Below are positions 8,488 to 16,922 of a stretch of 64,000 nt of DNA, one piece after another. The DNA is from UMGS1519 sp050951095 (GTDB lineage Bacteria; Actinomycetota; Coriobacteriia; Coriobacteriales; Eggerthellaceae), in the NCBI GenBank assembly GCA_050951095.1, contig JBMNIQ010000003.1:488762-552761 (forward strand). The letters run 5' to 3'. Each line of letters opens with the position of its first letter. Position 1 is the first letter of the stretch. Under the pieces are notes generated by a model, which was not told the origin of the DNA, made no database searches, and was given only the letters and a program-made list of their open reading frames with translations. The position numbers and the translations under genes were made by a program.

Positions 8488-8805
8488 CTATTCCGCAAGC
8501 AGGCGCAGTCCTACAATGCCCGTTGCAATCAGGATGATGCAGATGACCTGGGCAGGCGATATCGCCTCGTTGAACAGGAATACGCTCAAAATGCTGGTGC
8601 CCACGATGCCGATGCCCGTCCAGATGGCATATGCCGTGCCGAGCGGCAGGTTCTTCAGGGCAAGTGCCAGGAATATCATGCTCAAAGCCAACCCGATGAT
8701 GGTGATGGCTGCCGGGCCCGTTTTCGAGAAGCCCTCCGAGGCCTTCATGGCTGTTGCCCACGTGACTTCCGATGCTCCGGCAAGAAGAAGGAATATCCAT
8801 TCCAT
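8488..8805 (-). CDS. SMR family exporter, SugE/Gdx-like
   Basis: 105 residues, four membrane helices, typical small multidrug resistance protein. The key Glu is present in the first helix (AGASEVTWATAMK), and the second part has PLGTAYAIWTGIG. The E-V-x-W form and the T-W-A context resemble the SugE/Gdx guanidinium exporter group more than EmrE. The start MEWIFLLLAG was chosen because homology starts there, although the frame runs 12 codons further upstream. Such proteins usually work as homo- or heterodimers; only one SMR gene is seen here. I looked for a guanidine riboswitch upstream and could not recognise one. Confidence 0.85.
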   Translation of the reverse strand: MEWIFLLLAGASEVTWATAMKASEGFSKTGPAAITIIGLALSMIFLALALKNLPLGTAYAIWTGIGIVGTSILSVFLFNEAISPAQVICIILIATGIVGLRLLAE

Positions 8806-9092
8806 ACGATGCGCCGCCTTTCCGTGGCTTGTAATCGGCACCTCGCATCTTCAATGGCCTAACGATTGCGAGATCCGATTGCGGAGCGCATGCGAATTGC
8901 ACGTACGCCCGATTCCTACCCGGCGGCAGCTTCGAGGCCCGAATGTACCGCATCCGCCCGGAATTGGCAAGGGTTTGAGCGGTCGGACAAGGGGGGATAG
9001 GCGGGGCGGGGTGCACTCAATCGTCTTGGCGAATCCCGATATAATGGCGGCAGGGAAAGGGAAGCTGAAACAGGGAGAACTGGGAGGATACC

Positions 9093-9992
9093 ATGCTCTT
9101 CGTACTGCTTATCATCATCGCGGTCATCATCGTCATGGGCGTCTACATCGTGCCCCAGCAGAAATCCGTTGTCATCGAGCGGCTGGGCAAATTCAACCGC
9201 ATCACGGGACCGGGCATCCATCTGCTGATTCCGCTGGTGGAGCGCAAGGCTGCCACACTGTCCATGAAGACGGACCGCCTGAGCTTCAATCTGGATGCGA
9301 AGACGGCCGACAACGTGACCATCGTGTTGGAGGTGTCCGCGCAATACCACGTGGATTACGACAACGGCTCCGGCACGCCGGAAACGTCCGGCGTGTACCG
9401 TGCATTCTACATGCTGGCCGAGCCCATTGCGCAGATGCAGGATTACCTGTCCGATGCGCTGCGCTCGTCCATCCCGTCGTATACGTTGGACGACGTGTTC
9501 AGCAAGAAGGACGATATCGCGCGCGACGTAAACGCGAACGTTGCGGAAACCATGCGCGGATACGGCTGGGTGCTGGTATCGACGCTCATCACGGGCATCA
9601 ACCTGCCGGAATCCGTGGAGACGTCCATGAACGACATCAACGCGGCTCAGCGCCAGCGCGAAGCGGCGCAGGCGCTTGCGGATGCCGACAAGATCAAGCG
9701 CGTGACCAGCGCGCAGGCCGAGGCGGAGGCCATGGAGAAGACCGGCCGCGGCATCGCGGCGCAGCGCATCGCCATCGCGCAGGGCATCAAGGATTCGCTG
9801 GAGACCATCAAAGAGTCCGGCGTGTCGGAAGGCGAGGCGAACGAGCTGTTCCTGTTCACGCAATGGACGGAGATGATGGATTCGTTCGCGAAATCCGGCC
9901 AGAGCTCCACGGTCGTGCTGCCGTCGGACTTCAACGAGTCGCGCTCCATGTTCGAGCAGATGCTGGCCGTGAAGAAGACGGATTCGAAATAA
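9093..9992 (+). CDS. SPFH/Band-7 (stomatin/prohibitin-like) membrane protein
   Basis: 299 residues. A single N-terminal membrane helix (residues ~1-20) is followed by VPQQKSVVIERLGKFNRI and the SPFH domain, then a long Ala/Glu/Gln-rich coiled coil (residues ~185-245, with many AQAEAEAM-type repeats). This matches stomatin-like scaffold proteins of bacterial membrane microdomains. There is no NfeD-type protease partner next to it. AGGGAGAACTGGGAGG gives a strong ribosome site. A clear terminator follows, so it is probably monocistronic. Confidence 0.9.
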   Translation: MLFVLLIIIAVIIVMGVYIVPQQKSVVIERLGKFNRITGPGIHLLIPLVERKAATLSMKTDRLSFNLDAKTADNVTIVLEVSAQYHVDYDNGSGTPETSGVYRAFYMLAEPIAQMQDYLSDALRSSIPSYTLDDVFSKKDDIARDVNANVAETMRGYGWVLVSTLITGINLPESVETSMNDINAAQRQREAAQALADADKIKRVTSAQAEAEAMEKTGRGIAAQRIAIAQGIKDSLETIKESGVSEGEANELFLFTQWTEMMDSFAKSGQSSTVVLPSDFNESRSMFEQMLAVKKTDSK

Positions 9993-10035
9993 GGCGGACT
10001 CCGAAGTGCCGGCATTCGATGCCGGAAGAGTAACG

Positions 10036-10081
10036 GCCCCGTACCCGGGCAAGATGCCCGAGGAGCGGGGCTGCTTTTCTT
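10036..10081 (+). terminator. intrinsic terminator after SPFH gene
   Basis: Outer stem GCCCCG/CGGGGC (10036-10041, 10066-10071) encloses an inner CGGGC/GCCCG stem and is followed by a T-rich run (GCTTTTCTTT). Confidence 0.8.
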
Positions 10082-10104
10082 TCGCAGGGGGGTAGGCTGC
10101 AGCG

Positions 10105-11607
10105 CTACACCACGAAGTACGGGAATGCGAACAGCACCACTGCCACGACGCAGGCAGTGCCTACGACAATCTTCCAAATGCGGTACTCGCGGTCCATCTT
10201 CGCGCGCTCTTCCGGTTCCGGTTCGTCATCGGCGCCGGACGCGGCCAGGTCCAGCGTGAATTCGCCCTGCACGCCGTACACCTTGCGGCAGATGGCGTAT
10301 ACCACCAGCGCCAGGACGCACCAGATGACGCCCGTGGTGAAGGCATCCGGCTCCAGCTGCGTCATCATCAGCACGTAGATGACGGCGCTCACCGGTGCGC
10401 CGATGCGGATGCCGGGGGCCTTGTAGGCGCGTTTCATCTGCGGGAAGCGCTCGCGCAGGCACAGGGCGGCAATGATGCCGATGACGTAGTAGAACAGGTC
10501 GGCGAACAGCGACAGGTTCGCAATGTAATCCAGTGAGTTCGTCAGGATCAGGATGATGCTGAGTGCACCCAGCGTGAGCACGGCGATGTAGGGCGTGCTG
10601 AAGCGCTTGCTGGTGCGGGCGAAGCATTTCGGCACGGCGCCGTCGCGGGCCATCACGAACAGGTAGCGGCCGGTGGTTGCCACGGAGGCGTTCAGCGTGG
10701 AGAAGTCGCCGCCGAACGCGATGCCGATGCACAGCAGGATCAGCGGGAATCCCATGATGCCGGCCGATATCATGGCCTCGGCGAACGGGGCGTCGGCATC
10801 GGAGAGCATGCTCATGGAATCAAGCGGCGTGATGCCCACCAGGAACCACTGGAACAGCGCATTCACGGCGAACACCACGAACGGCGTCAGGAACATGGCG
10901 CGCGGGATGTTGATGTGGGGGTACTTGATCTCCTCGCCCATGGAGACGGCGGATTCGAATCCGGCGAAGCACCACCAGATCATGCACATGGCCGCGAAGA
11001 ACGTCAGCGGCGTGGTGTTGCTGATGAAGTCGGGGGTGGTGACGAAGGTGGGAAGGCTGACGTTCGGCACCATGGTCAGGAACCAGATCAGGGCCACGCC
11101 CCAGAAGAAGAACATCGCCGCATTCTGCACGCGGCCCGAAACCTCTACGCCGAACACGTTCACCAGCGTGAAGCCGGCCACCATGAGCGCGGCAAGGCTG
11201 GCATCCGAAATGGGCAGCGTAATGCCCACCGCCAGGAAGATGGTCTTGAAGTAGTAGCTGAACGCCAGCGCCTCGCCGCCGGTCACCGATACCAGCGAGA
11301 TGATAAAGCTCCAACCGGCCAGCACGCCCGCCCAGCGTCCGATGCCCACGGACGCGAACTGGTAGGTGCCGCCGGCATAGGGCAACTCGGCGCCCATTTC
11401 CGCGTACAGTAGGGACGGATAGATGCTTACCGCCAGGGCAAGCAGCGTGGCGAAGATGACCAGCGGCCCCAGGTCGCCGACGACGTTCGAGCCGGTGGTG
11501 AACAGGCCCACGCCGATGACGGATCCGGCGGCGATGGTCACCGCCTCGCGCATGCCGAACTTGCGTTTCAGCTGCCCTTTCTGGGGTATCACTGCAGTTT
11601 CTGCCAT
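10105..11607 (-). CDS. APC superfamily amino acid permease
   Basis: 500 residues from MAETAVIPQKGQLKRKFGMR, with about 12 hydrophobic segments. Motifs typical of the amino acid-polyamine-organocation family include GSVIGVGLFTTG in the first helix and GFESAVSMGEEIKYPHINIP in the middle. It likely imports or exchanges an amino acid across the membrane; the substrate cannot be told. The upstream region carries CTAAAGC-type repeats (11652-11677) that may be an operator. AGAGGAACC lies before the ATG. Confidence 0.9.
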   Translation of the reverse strand: MAETAVIPQKGQLKRKFGMREAVTIAAGSVIGVGLFTTGSNVVGDLGPLVIFATLLALAVSIYPSLLYAEMGAELPYAGGTYQFASVGIGRWAGVLAGWSFIISLVSVTGGEALAFSYYFKTIFLAVGITLPISDASLAALMVAGFTLVNVFGVEVSGRVQNAAMFFFWGVALIWFLTMVPNVSLPTFVTTPDFISNTTPLTFFAAMCMIWWCFAGFESAVSMGEEIKYPHINIPRAMFLTPFVVFAVNALFQWFLVGITPLDSMSMLSDADAPFAEAMISAGIMGFPLILLCIGIAFGGDFSTLNASVATTGRYLFVMARDGAVPKCFARTSKRFSTPYIAVLTLGALSIILILTNSLDYIANLSLFADLFYYVIGIIAALCLRERFPQMKRAYKAPGIRIGAPVSAVIYVLMMTQLEPDAFTTGVIWCVLALVVYAICRKVYGVQGEFTLDLAASGADDEPEPEERAKMDREYRIWKIVVGTACVVAVVLFAFPYFVV

Positions 11608-11651
11608 GTAGGTTCCTCTCGTTGGTGCGTATGCTCGTTGCTTGCGAGGAC

Positions 11652-11677
11652 GCTTTAGCAAACTAAAGCGCTAAAGC
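11652..11677. promoter_or_regulatory. CTAAAGC repeat operator upstream of APC permease
   Basis: GCTTTAG-CAAA-CTAAAGC is a perfect 7-4-7 inverted repeat and is followed at once by a third copy, GCTAAAGC. It lies 45 bp upstream of the permease start. No cognate regulator is obvious nearby. Confidence 0.5.
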
Positions 11678-11787
11678 AACGCGAGAGAGTGTAGCGCATT
11701 CCCGCAGAAGGGGAAAGGGCAGAAGGGGATGCCTTGTTTTGCACGCCCTGCGGAGTCTGCCGATGGCACGCGCTGCGACGCGGGCTT

Positions 11788-12138
11788 TCAGACGATTTCG
11801 ATGGAGTCTATCAGGAATTCGTTGCCGTTATGGATGCGGAAGTTCGTGCTGTTGCATTCCGGGCAGACCAGGGTGCTCCGCTGCTTCAGGTCGGCCGGAT
11901 AGACCAGCAGGCAGTCCGTGCATTGCACACGCAAGGGAACCTTCCTCAGCTCCAATGCAGCATGCTCGGCCACGGTGCCGCGCGCCAGGAATTGGAGGCA
12001 GCGCTCCATCAGGCTGTCCACCACGTCGTGCAGTTCGCCCACCACCAGCGTGATGGAGCGCACCTGCTTCGCGTCGTTTTCGGCCGCATACCGCAGCACC
12101 GCGTCCACGACGCTGGTCATAATGGACATCTCGTGCAT
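11788..12138 (-). CDS. hypA: HypA nickel metallochaperone for hydrogenase maturation
   Basis: 116 residues, full length for HypA. It begins MHEMSIM, in which His2 is the nickel ligand, and carries the zinc site C73-x2-C76 (CTDC) and C92-x2-C95 (CPEC). HypA delivers Ni2+ to [NiFe]-hydrogenase (and sometimes urease) in the cytoplasm. No other hyp gene or hydrogenase subunit is in the window; the gene lies 31 bp after a large ferredoxin-type protein on the same strand, probably one operon. Confidence 0.92.
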   Translation of the reverse strand: MHEMSIMTSVVDAVLRYAAENDAKQVRSITLVVGELHDVVDSLMERCLQFLARGTVAEHAALELRKVPLRVQCTDCLLVYPADLKQRSTLVCPECNSTNFRIHNGNEFLIDSIEIV

Positions 12139-12169
12139 GGGGGCCGCCTCCTTTCCCGTACCGCTGCGG

Positions 12170-13318
12170 CTATTTCAGCGCGCCCTTGTCGCGGCGGTTC
12201 TGCTCCATCACGGCGTAGGTCTCCCACACCGTGTCGGGGTATTCGGCAATCTGGTTTTCCGGTTTGCGGGCCAGGATACGGGCATCGTTCGGGCAATTGC
12301 GCACGCACTGGCCGCAGCCGATGCAGGTGCCGTTGATGCGCGGATAGCCGTCATCGTCCATCTCGATGACCTTCATGGTGCAGACCTCGGCGCAGGTGCC
12401 GCACCGCACGCAAGCATCGCGGTCGTATTCGATGACGTAATTCGTCACGGCGCCGGCGGCGTCGCCCGGCCAATTCTTCAGCGCGGGCAGAATGCCGCAA
12501 TGGCATACGTTGCACTGGCAGATGATCTCGTTGTCCTTGGCGTAGGTGGTCTGGATGCACAGGCCGCGGTCGATGCTCTTGCGCAGGATAGCCTCCGCCT
12601 GCTCTTCGCTGATCTCCGTGCCCAGGTTCAAATCGTCCAGGTAGAAGTCGGCCATGGCGTCCGTCTGCAGGCATACGCCCTCGGGGTGCTTGCAGTTCTC
12701 CACGCCCAGCGTATCGCGCACGGCCTGGATGCAGGCGCAGGGGGATACGCAGAAGCGGCGGTGCGTCTTCAGCTTGGCGAAGATGTCGTCCTCGGGCAGC
12801 AGCGCTTCGTCCTTCACCACTTCTTTCCCGATGGGAACGCTGCGGTAGAACGGCACGCCCGCGTCGTAGCAGACCTGCAAGGTGCCGGTGCCCAGCGTCT
12901 GGAACAGGGGCCCGATCCAGCCGGGGTTCATAGCCTGGCCGGCATGGAACTCGAAGATGCCGTGGGCTGCGGGCGTATTGTGGTACCAGATACGACCGTC
13001 ATCGCGCTTCTCGCGGTAGACGATGCCGCGCTTGGCCATATCCAGCAGCGTCTCGTTGGCCTGATCTGCGGTCAGGCCCTCCTTCTCGGCAAACCATTCC
13101 GGCAGGAAGAAGTCGTCCTTCGGCATATCCAGCGTGTACAGGGCATCTTGCGGGGTGTAGAACTCCTTCAGCATGGCCGTATCGGCGCCGGCTGCCTTCA
13201 TCTCCGGGTCGTCCGTGTGGTAGCCGAAGCTCAGGCTGTCCACGTAGGCGAGCAGATCCTGGTAGATCTGCTCGACTTCTTCTTCGCTGCGCTCTTTCAC
13301 TGTCGATTGTCCCATCAT
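12170..13318 (-). CDS. 4Fe-4S ferredoxin-type protein with N-terminal winged-helix-like region
   Basis: 382 residues. The first half (~1-180) has a helical region resembling those that precede ferredoxin domains in anaerobe oxidoreductases (RGIVYREKRDDGRIWYHN, like a winged helix). Cysteine groups follow: FCVSPCACIQ (~190), CQCNVCHCG (~285), and two classic 4Fe-4S motifs, CVRCGTCAEVC and CIGCGQCVRNC (~315-350). It probably shuttles electrons; the partner is unknown. It lies directly upstream of hypA in the same direction. Proteins of this layout are frequent in Eggerthellaceae (from memory). Confidence 0.8.
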   Translation of the reverse strand: MMGQSTVKERSEEEVEQIYQDLLAYVDSLSFGYHTDDPEMKAAGADTAMLKEFYTPQDALYTLDMPKDDFFLPEWFAEKEGLTADQANETLLDMAKRGIVYREKRDDGRIWYHNTPAAHGIFEFHAGQAMNPGWIGPLFQTLGTGTLQVCYDAGVPFYRSVPIGKEVVKDEALLPEDDIFAKLKTHRRFCVSPCACIQAVRDTLGVENCKHPEGVCLQTDAMADFYLDDLNLGTEISEEQAEAILRKSIDRGLCIQTTYAKDNEIICQCNVCHCGILPALKNWPGDAAGAVTNYVIEYDRDACVRCGTCAEVCTMKVIEMDDDGYPRINGTCIGCGQCVRNCPNDARILARKPENQIAEYPDTVWETYAVMEQNRRDKGALK

Positions 13319-13461
13319 GGGTCTCCTTGCCTCTCTCGGCTGTTCGGTTTATTTCCGTTCGGCAAAGGTCGTGCGTCCCGTAAAGACCTATGCCGAATCT
13401 TCGGTAACCTTTCCAAGAAATATAGAAGAAGCAACATATATATGAAGATGAATGGGACAGC

Positions 13462-15003
13462 TCAGGAAAAGTGTTCCGCCCGTTTTCGGGCATGTGCGAT
13501 GACGCTGCGGATGTCGGCCCTGTTCAGCAGACGCCGCCCGGCGTCTATGCCCACGGTTCGCTGGATGTCGTCGCTTACGGCGCTGCGGTAGTTGAACAGG
13601 TACCAGTTCTCGTCCAAGTAGGCGCCCTCCATATGCACCAGCGCGTCGGCAACCTGCGCGGCATTCCAGACCCAGTCCATGTCCTGGCGCAGCATGCGCA
13701 GCGCGAAGAACGCCGCATAGCAGATGGCGAAATGCGCACGGAGATGCACCTGCGTATCCACGGGGTAGGGCGGCGCGATGAAGTCGGCGGATATGACCTG
13801 GAACGGCTCGTGCACGCGCCACAGCTCGCGGTAGATGTTGAATATGGCCGCGTTCGAGGCGGTCGTCTCGTTCGACACGATGAAGAAGGTCTGGCTGGCA
13901 TTTGCCCGCATGGAGCGCAAGGCAATCTCCTTCACCTTGACCATATGACCGGTGTGGGCATCTTGGCCGGCGGCGGGGTTGTGGCGGTCGGGGATGGCGA
14001 AATCTGCCCGGCGCGATTTGATGCGGTACGTCTGGTTGCGGGTGAACCGGTAGTCGCTCTCATCGGCGGCCCAGCGGTACTGGTCGGTGGTCGTTTCGCT
14101 TGCGTGCATCAGCAGCACGAAGCCGTCGTTGCGCGTCGCCAGTTGGGGGACCACCTTCGCCGCTTCGGACAGCTGCGCGGCAACCACGGTCACATGGCGT
14201 GCGCCGGTTTCCGTCTTCAGCTGGTCGATCAGATCCAGCGTGCTCCGGGCGCTCATGCGGCGCGGGACAATGCGGTAGGTCAGCGGAATGCCCTCCTGGT
14301 CGATGACCAGGCACAAGCGGGTGGACGTGCGATCCTCCAATTCGTCGGGACCGCGCGTGGAGCTGTCGCCCGGCCAGGGCACGATGTAGTTGCTGAATAC
14401 CAGGCGCACGTTGTCCAGGTGCCGCTTCCCGTGGATGGCCTCGTACCGGTCGTTGAGCATGCGGACCAGCGCGGTATCGTTCTCTGCAATCTGCTCGAAT
14501 CCGCGGTAGGCATCCGCTACCTCCATGGTGCAGGCGCGGGGAAATTTCGCCCGCGCGCTCCAGGTTTCATGGACGGGAACGGCGTGCAGCATGCGCGCGG
14601 AGGCCAGCAGCTCCACCGCCCGGCCCAATTCCTCGTCGGCGTGGGTAGAGGTGTTCTGGCGATCGTGTTTCGCGCAGGCGTTGAAGAAGCGCCCCAACCC
14701 CAAGGCGTCAAGATAGCCCAGGGTGATTGCCGCACCCAGCTGGATGGACCCTTCGCTTTCCGCGCCGATCAGGGCGTTGCGCGGAATGGTCAGATGCACG
14801 GGCGCGCTCTGCTGTTTCGCCTGTTCGTTCAGTTCGGCCACGTATGTCTTGAAGTGCGCAACGGGGTCGGGGTATCGGTCGGCGAATTCGTCGGCATACC
14901 CGATATGCTCGATGGTCTTCGCATGCACTTTGCCCTGGCTGCGGTAATTCTGCATCACGGACAGATAGATGCGGCCGTTGCGCTTCGTCTGCTTCAAATA
15001 CAT
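13462..15003 (-). CDS. IS1634-like transposase with lost catalytic residues, possibly domesticated
   Basis: 513 residues, intact frame. The N-terminus (MYLKQTKRNGRIYLSVMQNY) and GYADEF...PDPVAHFK match IS1634-family transposases end to end. Against the usual DDE pattern, the first Asp (in a V-x-Y-D-V-T context) is replaced in LVFSNY; the second (A-D-K/R-G) is replaced in VTVVAAQLSE; and the Glu of W-x-I-E-E-x-F-R is His in WRVHEPFQ. No terminal inverted repeats or target duplication are visible at its edges. A gene that keeps 1.5 kb open after losing the active site may serve a cellular role. It has its own TATAAT-type promoter. Confidence 0.8.
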   Translation of the reverse strand: MYLKQTKRNGRIYLSVMQNYRSQGKVHAKTIEHIGYADEFADRYPDPVAHFKTYVAELNEQAKQQSAPVHLTIPRNALIGAESEGSIQLGAAITLGYLDALGLGRFFNACAKHDRQNTSTHADEELGRAVELLASARMLHAVPVHETWSARAKFPRACTMEVADAYRGFEQIAENDTALVRMLNDRYEAIHGKRHLDNVRLVFSNYIVPWPGDSSTRGPDELEDRTSTRLCLVIDQEGIPLTYRIVPRRMSARSTLDLIDQLKTETGARHVTVVAAQLSEAAKVVPQLATRNDGFVLLMHASETTTDQYRWAADESDYRFTRNQTYRIKSRRADFAIPDRHNPAAGQDAHTGHMVKVKEIALRSMRANASQTFFIVSNETTASNAAIFNIYRELWRVHEPFQVISADFIAPPYPVDTQVHLRAHFAICYAAFFALRMLRQDMDWVWNAAQVADALVHMEGAYLDENWYLFNYRSAVSDDIQRTVGIDAGRRLLNRADIRSVIAHARKRAEHFS

Positions 15004-15070
15004 GTCTTGCTCCTGCGACGGCGCGGGTGCCGGTTTCCGACTGCCGGCGTTCCTTGCCCTGAAGGTGTAT

Positions 15071-15092
15071 CCCTACATTCCCCTACATTATA
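15071..15092 (-). promoter_or_regulatory. -10 element and CCCTACATT direct repeat before transposase-like gene
   Basis: On the minus strand TATAAT (15087-15092) stands next to two copies of the 9-mer whose plus-strand form is CCCTACATT (15071-15079 and 15081-15089), one helical turn apart. The 85-bp untranslated leader runs to the ATG at 15003. It may be a regulated promoter; it could also affect the divergent panD gene. Confidence 0.45.
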
Positions 15093-15162
15093 AGCAAATA
15101 TCGGGCATGCGAATAATCCGTCGGTACAATGGGGCGCGTTTGGAACCGAAGAAGGAGCGGTC

Positions 15163-15561
15163 ATGGCAATCACCATGCTGAAAGGCAAGATTCATCGCGC
15201 AACCGTCACGCAGGCGGCGCTGGATTACGTGGGGTCCATCACGATCGACGAGGACCTGATGGAAGCTGCGCACATCCTGGAATACGAGCGCGTGGAGATT
15301 GCGGATGTGGACAACGGCGAGCGCTTCGCCACCTATGTCATCGCCGGCGAACGGGGGAGCGGCATCATCTGCCTGAACGGTGCGGCAGCCCGCTGCGTCT
15401 CGCAGGGCGACAAGGTGATCATCATGGCATACGACACCGTGGAGCCCGAGCAGGCGAAGACCCGCAAGCCCCACGTGGTGTTCGTGGATGGTCAGAATGC
15501 CATCACCCGTGTTACGCGGTACGAGAAGCATGGCCGCCTAGCGGACATGGAGAACGAATAA
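15163..15561 (+). CDS. panD: aspartate 1-decarboxylase precursor
   Basis: 132 residues. The proenzyme self-cleaves between Gly24 and Ser25 (YVGS) to make the pyruvoyl cofactor; MLKGKIHRATVTQA before it and CLNGAAARCV after it are highly conserved. It makes beta-alanine from aspartate for pantothenate and coenzyme A. GAAGGAGCGGTC precedes the ATG. It is followed 83 bp later by a BASS-family transporter. Divergent from the transposase-like gene. No other pantothenate gene is in the window. Confidence 0.95.
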   Translation: MAITMLKGKIHRATVTQAALDYVGSITIDEDLMEAAHILEYERVEIADVDNGERFATYVIAGERGSGIICLNGAAARCVSQGDKVIIMAYDTVEPEQAKTRKPHVVFVDGQNAITRVTRYEKHGRLADMENE

Positions 15562-15644
15562 CCGGTACGGGAAGCAGAGGGCCGCGCAGCGGGAACGTTG
15601 GCGGCCCTTCGCATATCAGCGGTGGATTGAAAGGATGGACAATC

Positions 15645-16622
15645 ATGAATCTCATCGGCAAGGTCGGTAACGTTCTGACCCGCTACGTGGCGCTGATCAT
15701 CATCGCGCTGTCCGTGTGGGCATATCTGACCCCGGGGCTGTTCGCCTGGGCCACCGGCTACACCTCCATCTTCTTGGGAATCATCATGTTCGGCATGGGC
15801 CTGACCATCAGCCCGGACGACTTCAAGGTGGTGTTCACCCACCCGAAGGAGGTTGTCCTGGGTGCCGTGCTGCAGTACACCATCATGCCGCTGACGGCGT
15901 GGACGCTTGCCATGGGGCTGAACCTTCCCACGGACATTGCGTTGGGCGTGATCCTGGTGGGCTGCTGCCCCGGCGGCACGGCGTCGAACGTGATCACCTA
16001 CATTGCCAAGGGTGATGTGCCGCTGTCCGTGGGCATGACCATCGTCTCCACGCTGGTGGCGCCGCTGGCCACCCCGACCCTGGTGTACTGGCTTGCCGGC
16101 GCGTGGGTCGATGTGTCGTTCATGGCCATGCTGGTCAGCGTGGTGCAGATTGTGCTGATTCCCGTTGTGGCCGGCATTGTGGTGAACGCCTTCGCCTCGA
16201 AGATCGTGCAGAAATGCACGCCCATCCTGCCCAGCATCAGCGTTATCGCCATCGCGCTGATCGTGGCCGGCATCACGGCGAACAACACGGCGAAGATCGT
16301 CGAGAGCGGCGCGCTGGTGCTGCTGGTGGTCATGCTGCACAACGCCGTGGGCATGGGCCTGGGCTACCTGATCTCCCGTGCGTTCCACCTGAATTACGCG
16401 AAAACCACAGCGGTGGCCATCGAGGTGGGCATGCAGAATTCCGGTTTGGCGGTCAGCCTTGCCGCGGCGAACTTCGCCGCGAACCCGCTGGCCACGCTTC
16501 CGGGCGCCATCTTCAGCATCTGGCATAACATTGCCGGTTCCATCTTCGCGAACGTCCGTCGCCGTAAGCTGGAGGGCAAGGACGAGCGTCCTGCCGCCGC
16601 GCAGACGGCTTTGGCCGAGTAG
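15645..16622 (+). CDS. bile acid:sodium symporter (BASS) family transporter
   Basis: 325 residues with about 10 membrane segments. The signature GCCPGGTASNVITYIAKGD and the GMQNSGLA motif near residue 265 are those of BASS transporters. Some BASS members (PanS) move ketopantoate or pantoate, and this gene stands directly after panD, so a role in pantothenate precursor transport is a reasonable inference, not shown. The start MNLIGKVGNV follows GAAAGGATGGACAATC. The tail is Ala/Lys-rich. Confidence 0.9.
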   Translation: MNLIGKVGNVLTRYVALIIIALSVWAYLTPGLFAWATGYTSIFLGIIMFGMGLTISPDDFKVVFTHPKEVVLGAVLQYTIMPLTAWTLAMGLNLPTDIALGVILVGCCPGGTASNVITYIAKGDVPLSVGMTIVSTLVAPLATPTLVYWLAGAWVDVSFMAMLVSVVQIVLIPVVAGIVVNAFASKIVQKCTPILPSISVIAIALIVAGITANNTAKIVESGALVLLVVMLHNAVGMGLGYLISRAFHLNYAKTTAVAIEVGMQNSGLAVSLAAANFAANPLATLPGAIFSIWHNIAGSIFANVRRRKLEGKDERPAAAQTALAE

Positions 16623-16848
16623 CACGCCGCGGATTTGCCCGTCAGCTGAGCGGTTCGGCACGCTGCTTCGCAGACGGCTCGGCCGGCAGCCCGCGACATG
16701 CTGAAGCCCGCAGCCCGCAGTCCGCGGCAACCTGCCCCTTGCAGTCCGCGATCCCCCGAAGCGCGCGGTGCCTGAAGCGCACCAGCCGGCAGTTCCAAAT
16801 GCGCGGTGCCTCCGAAGCATACCGGCCGATAGCCGATAACGCGAATGC

Positions 16849-16877
16849 GGCCCGCAGCGAGATGATCGCTGCGGGCC
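16849..16877. terminator. bidirectional terminator
   Basis: Perfect 12-bp stem GGCCCGCAGCGA/TCGCTGCGGGCC with a 5-base loop between the convergent BASS and purine permease genes. The rest of 16623-16922 is GC-rich non-coding DNA with an imperfect repeat (GCGCGGTGCC at about 16769 and 16801). Confidence 0.75.
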
Positions 16878-16922
16878 GTTGCCATGCTATGCGGGTGCGT
16901 ACCGTTCGATGCCGAAGAGCCC

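Noticed and set aside
8806..9000. Guanidine riboswitch before the SugE/Gdx-like SMR gene
   Set aside because: No conserved ACGG loops or ykkC-type core could be recognised on the minus strand.
15492..16820. 442-codon minus-strand frame
   Set aside because: Antisense of the BASS transporter, rich in His/Gln/Arg repeats.
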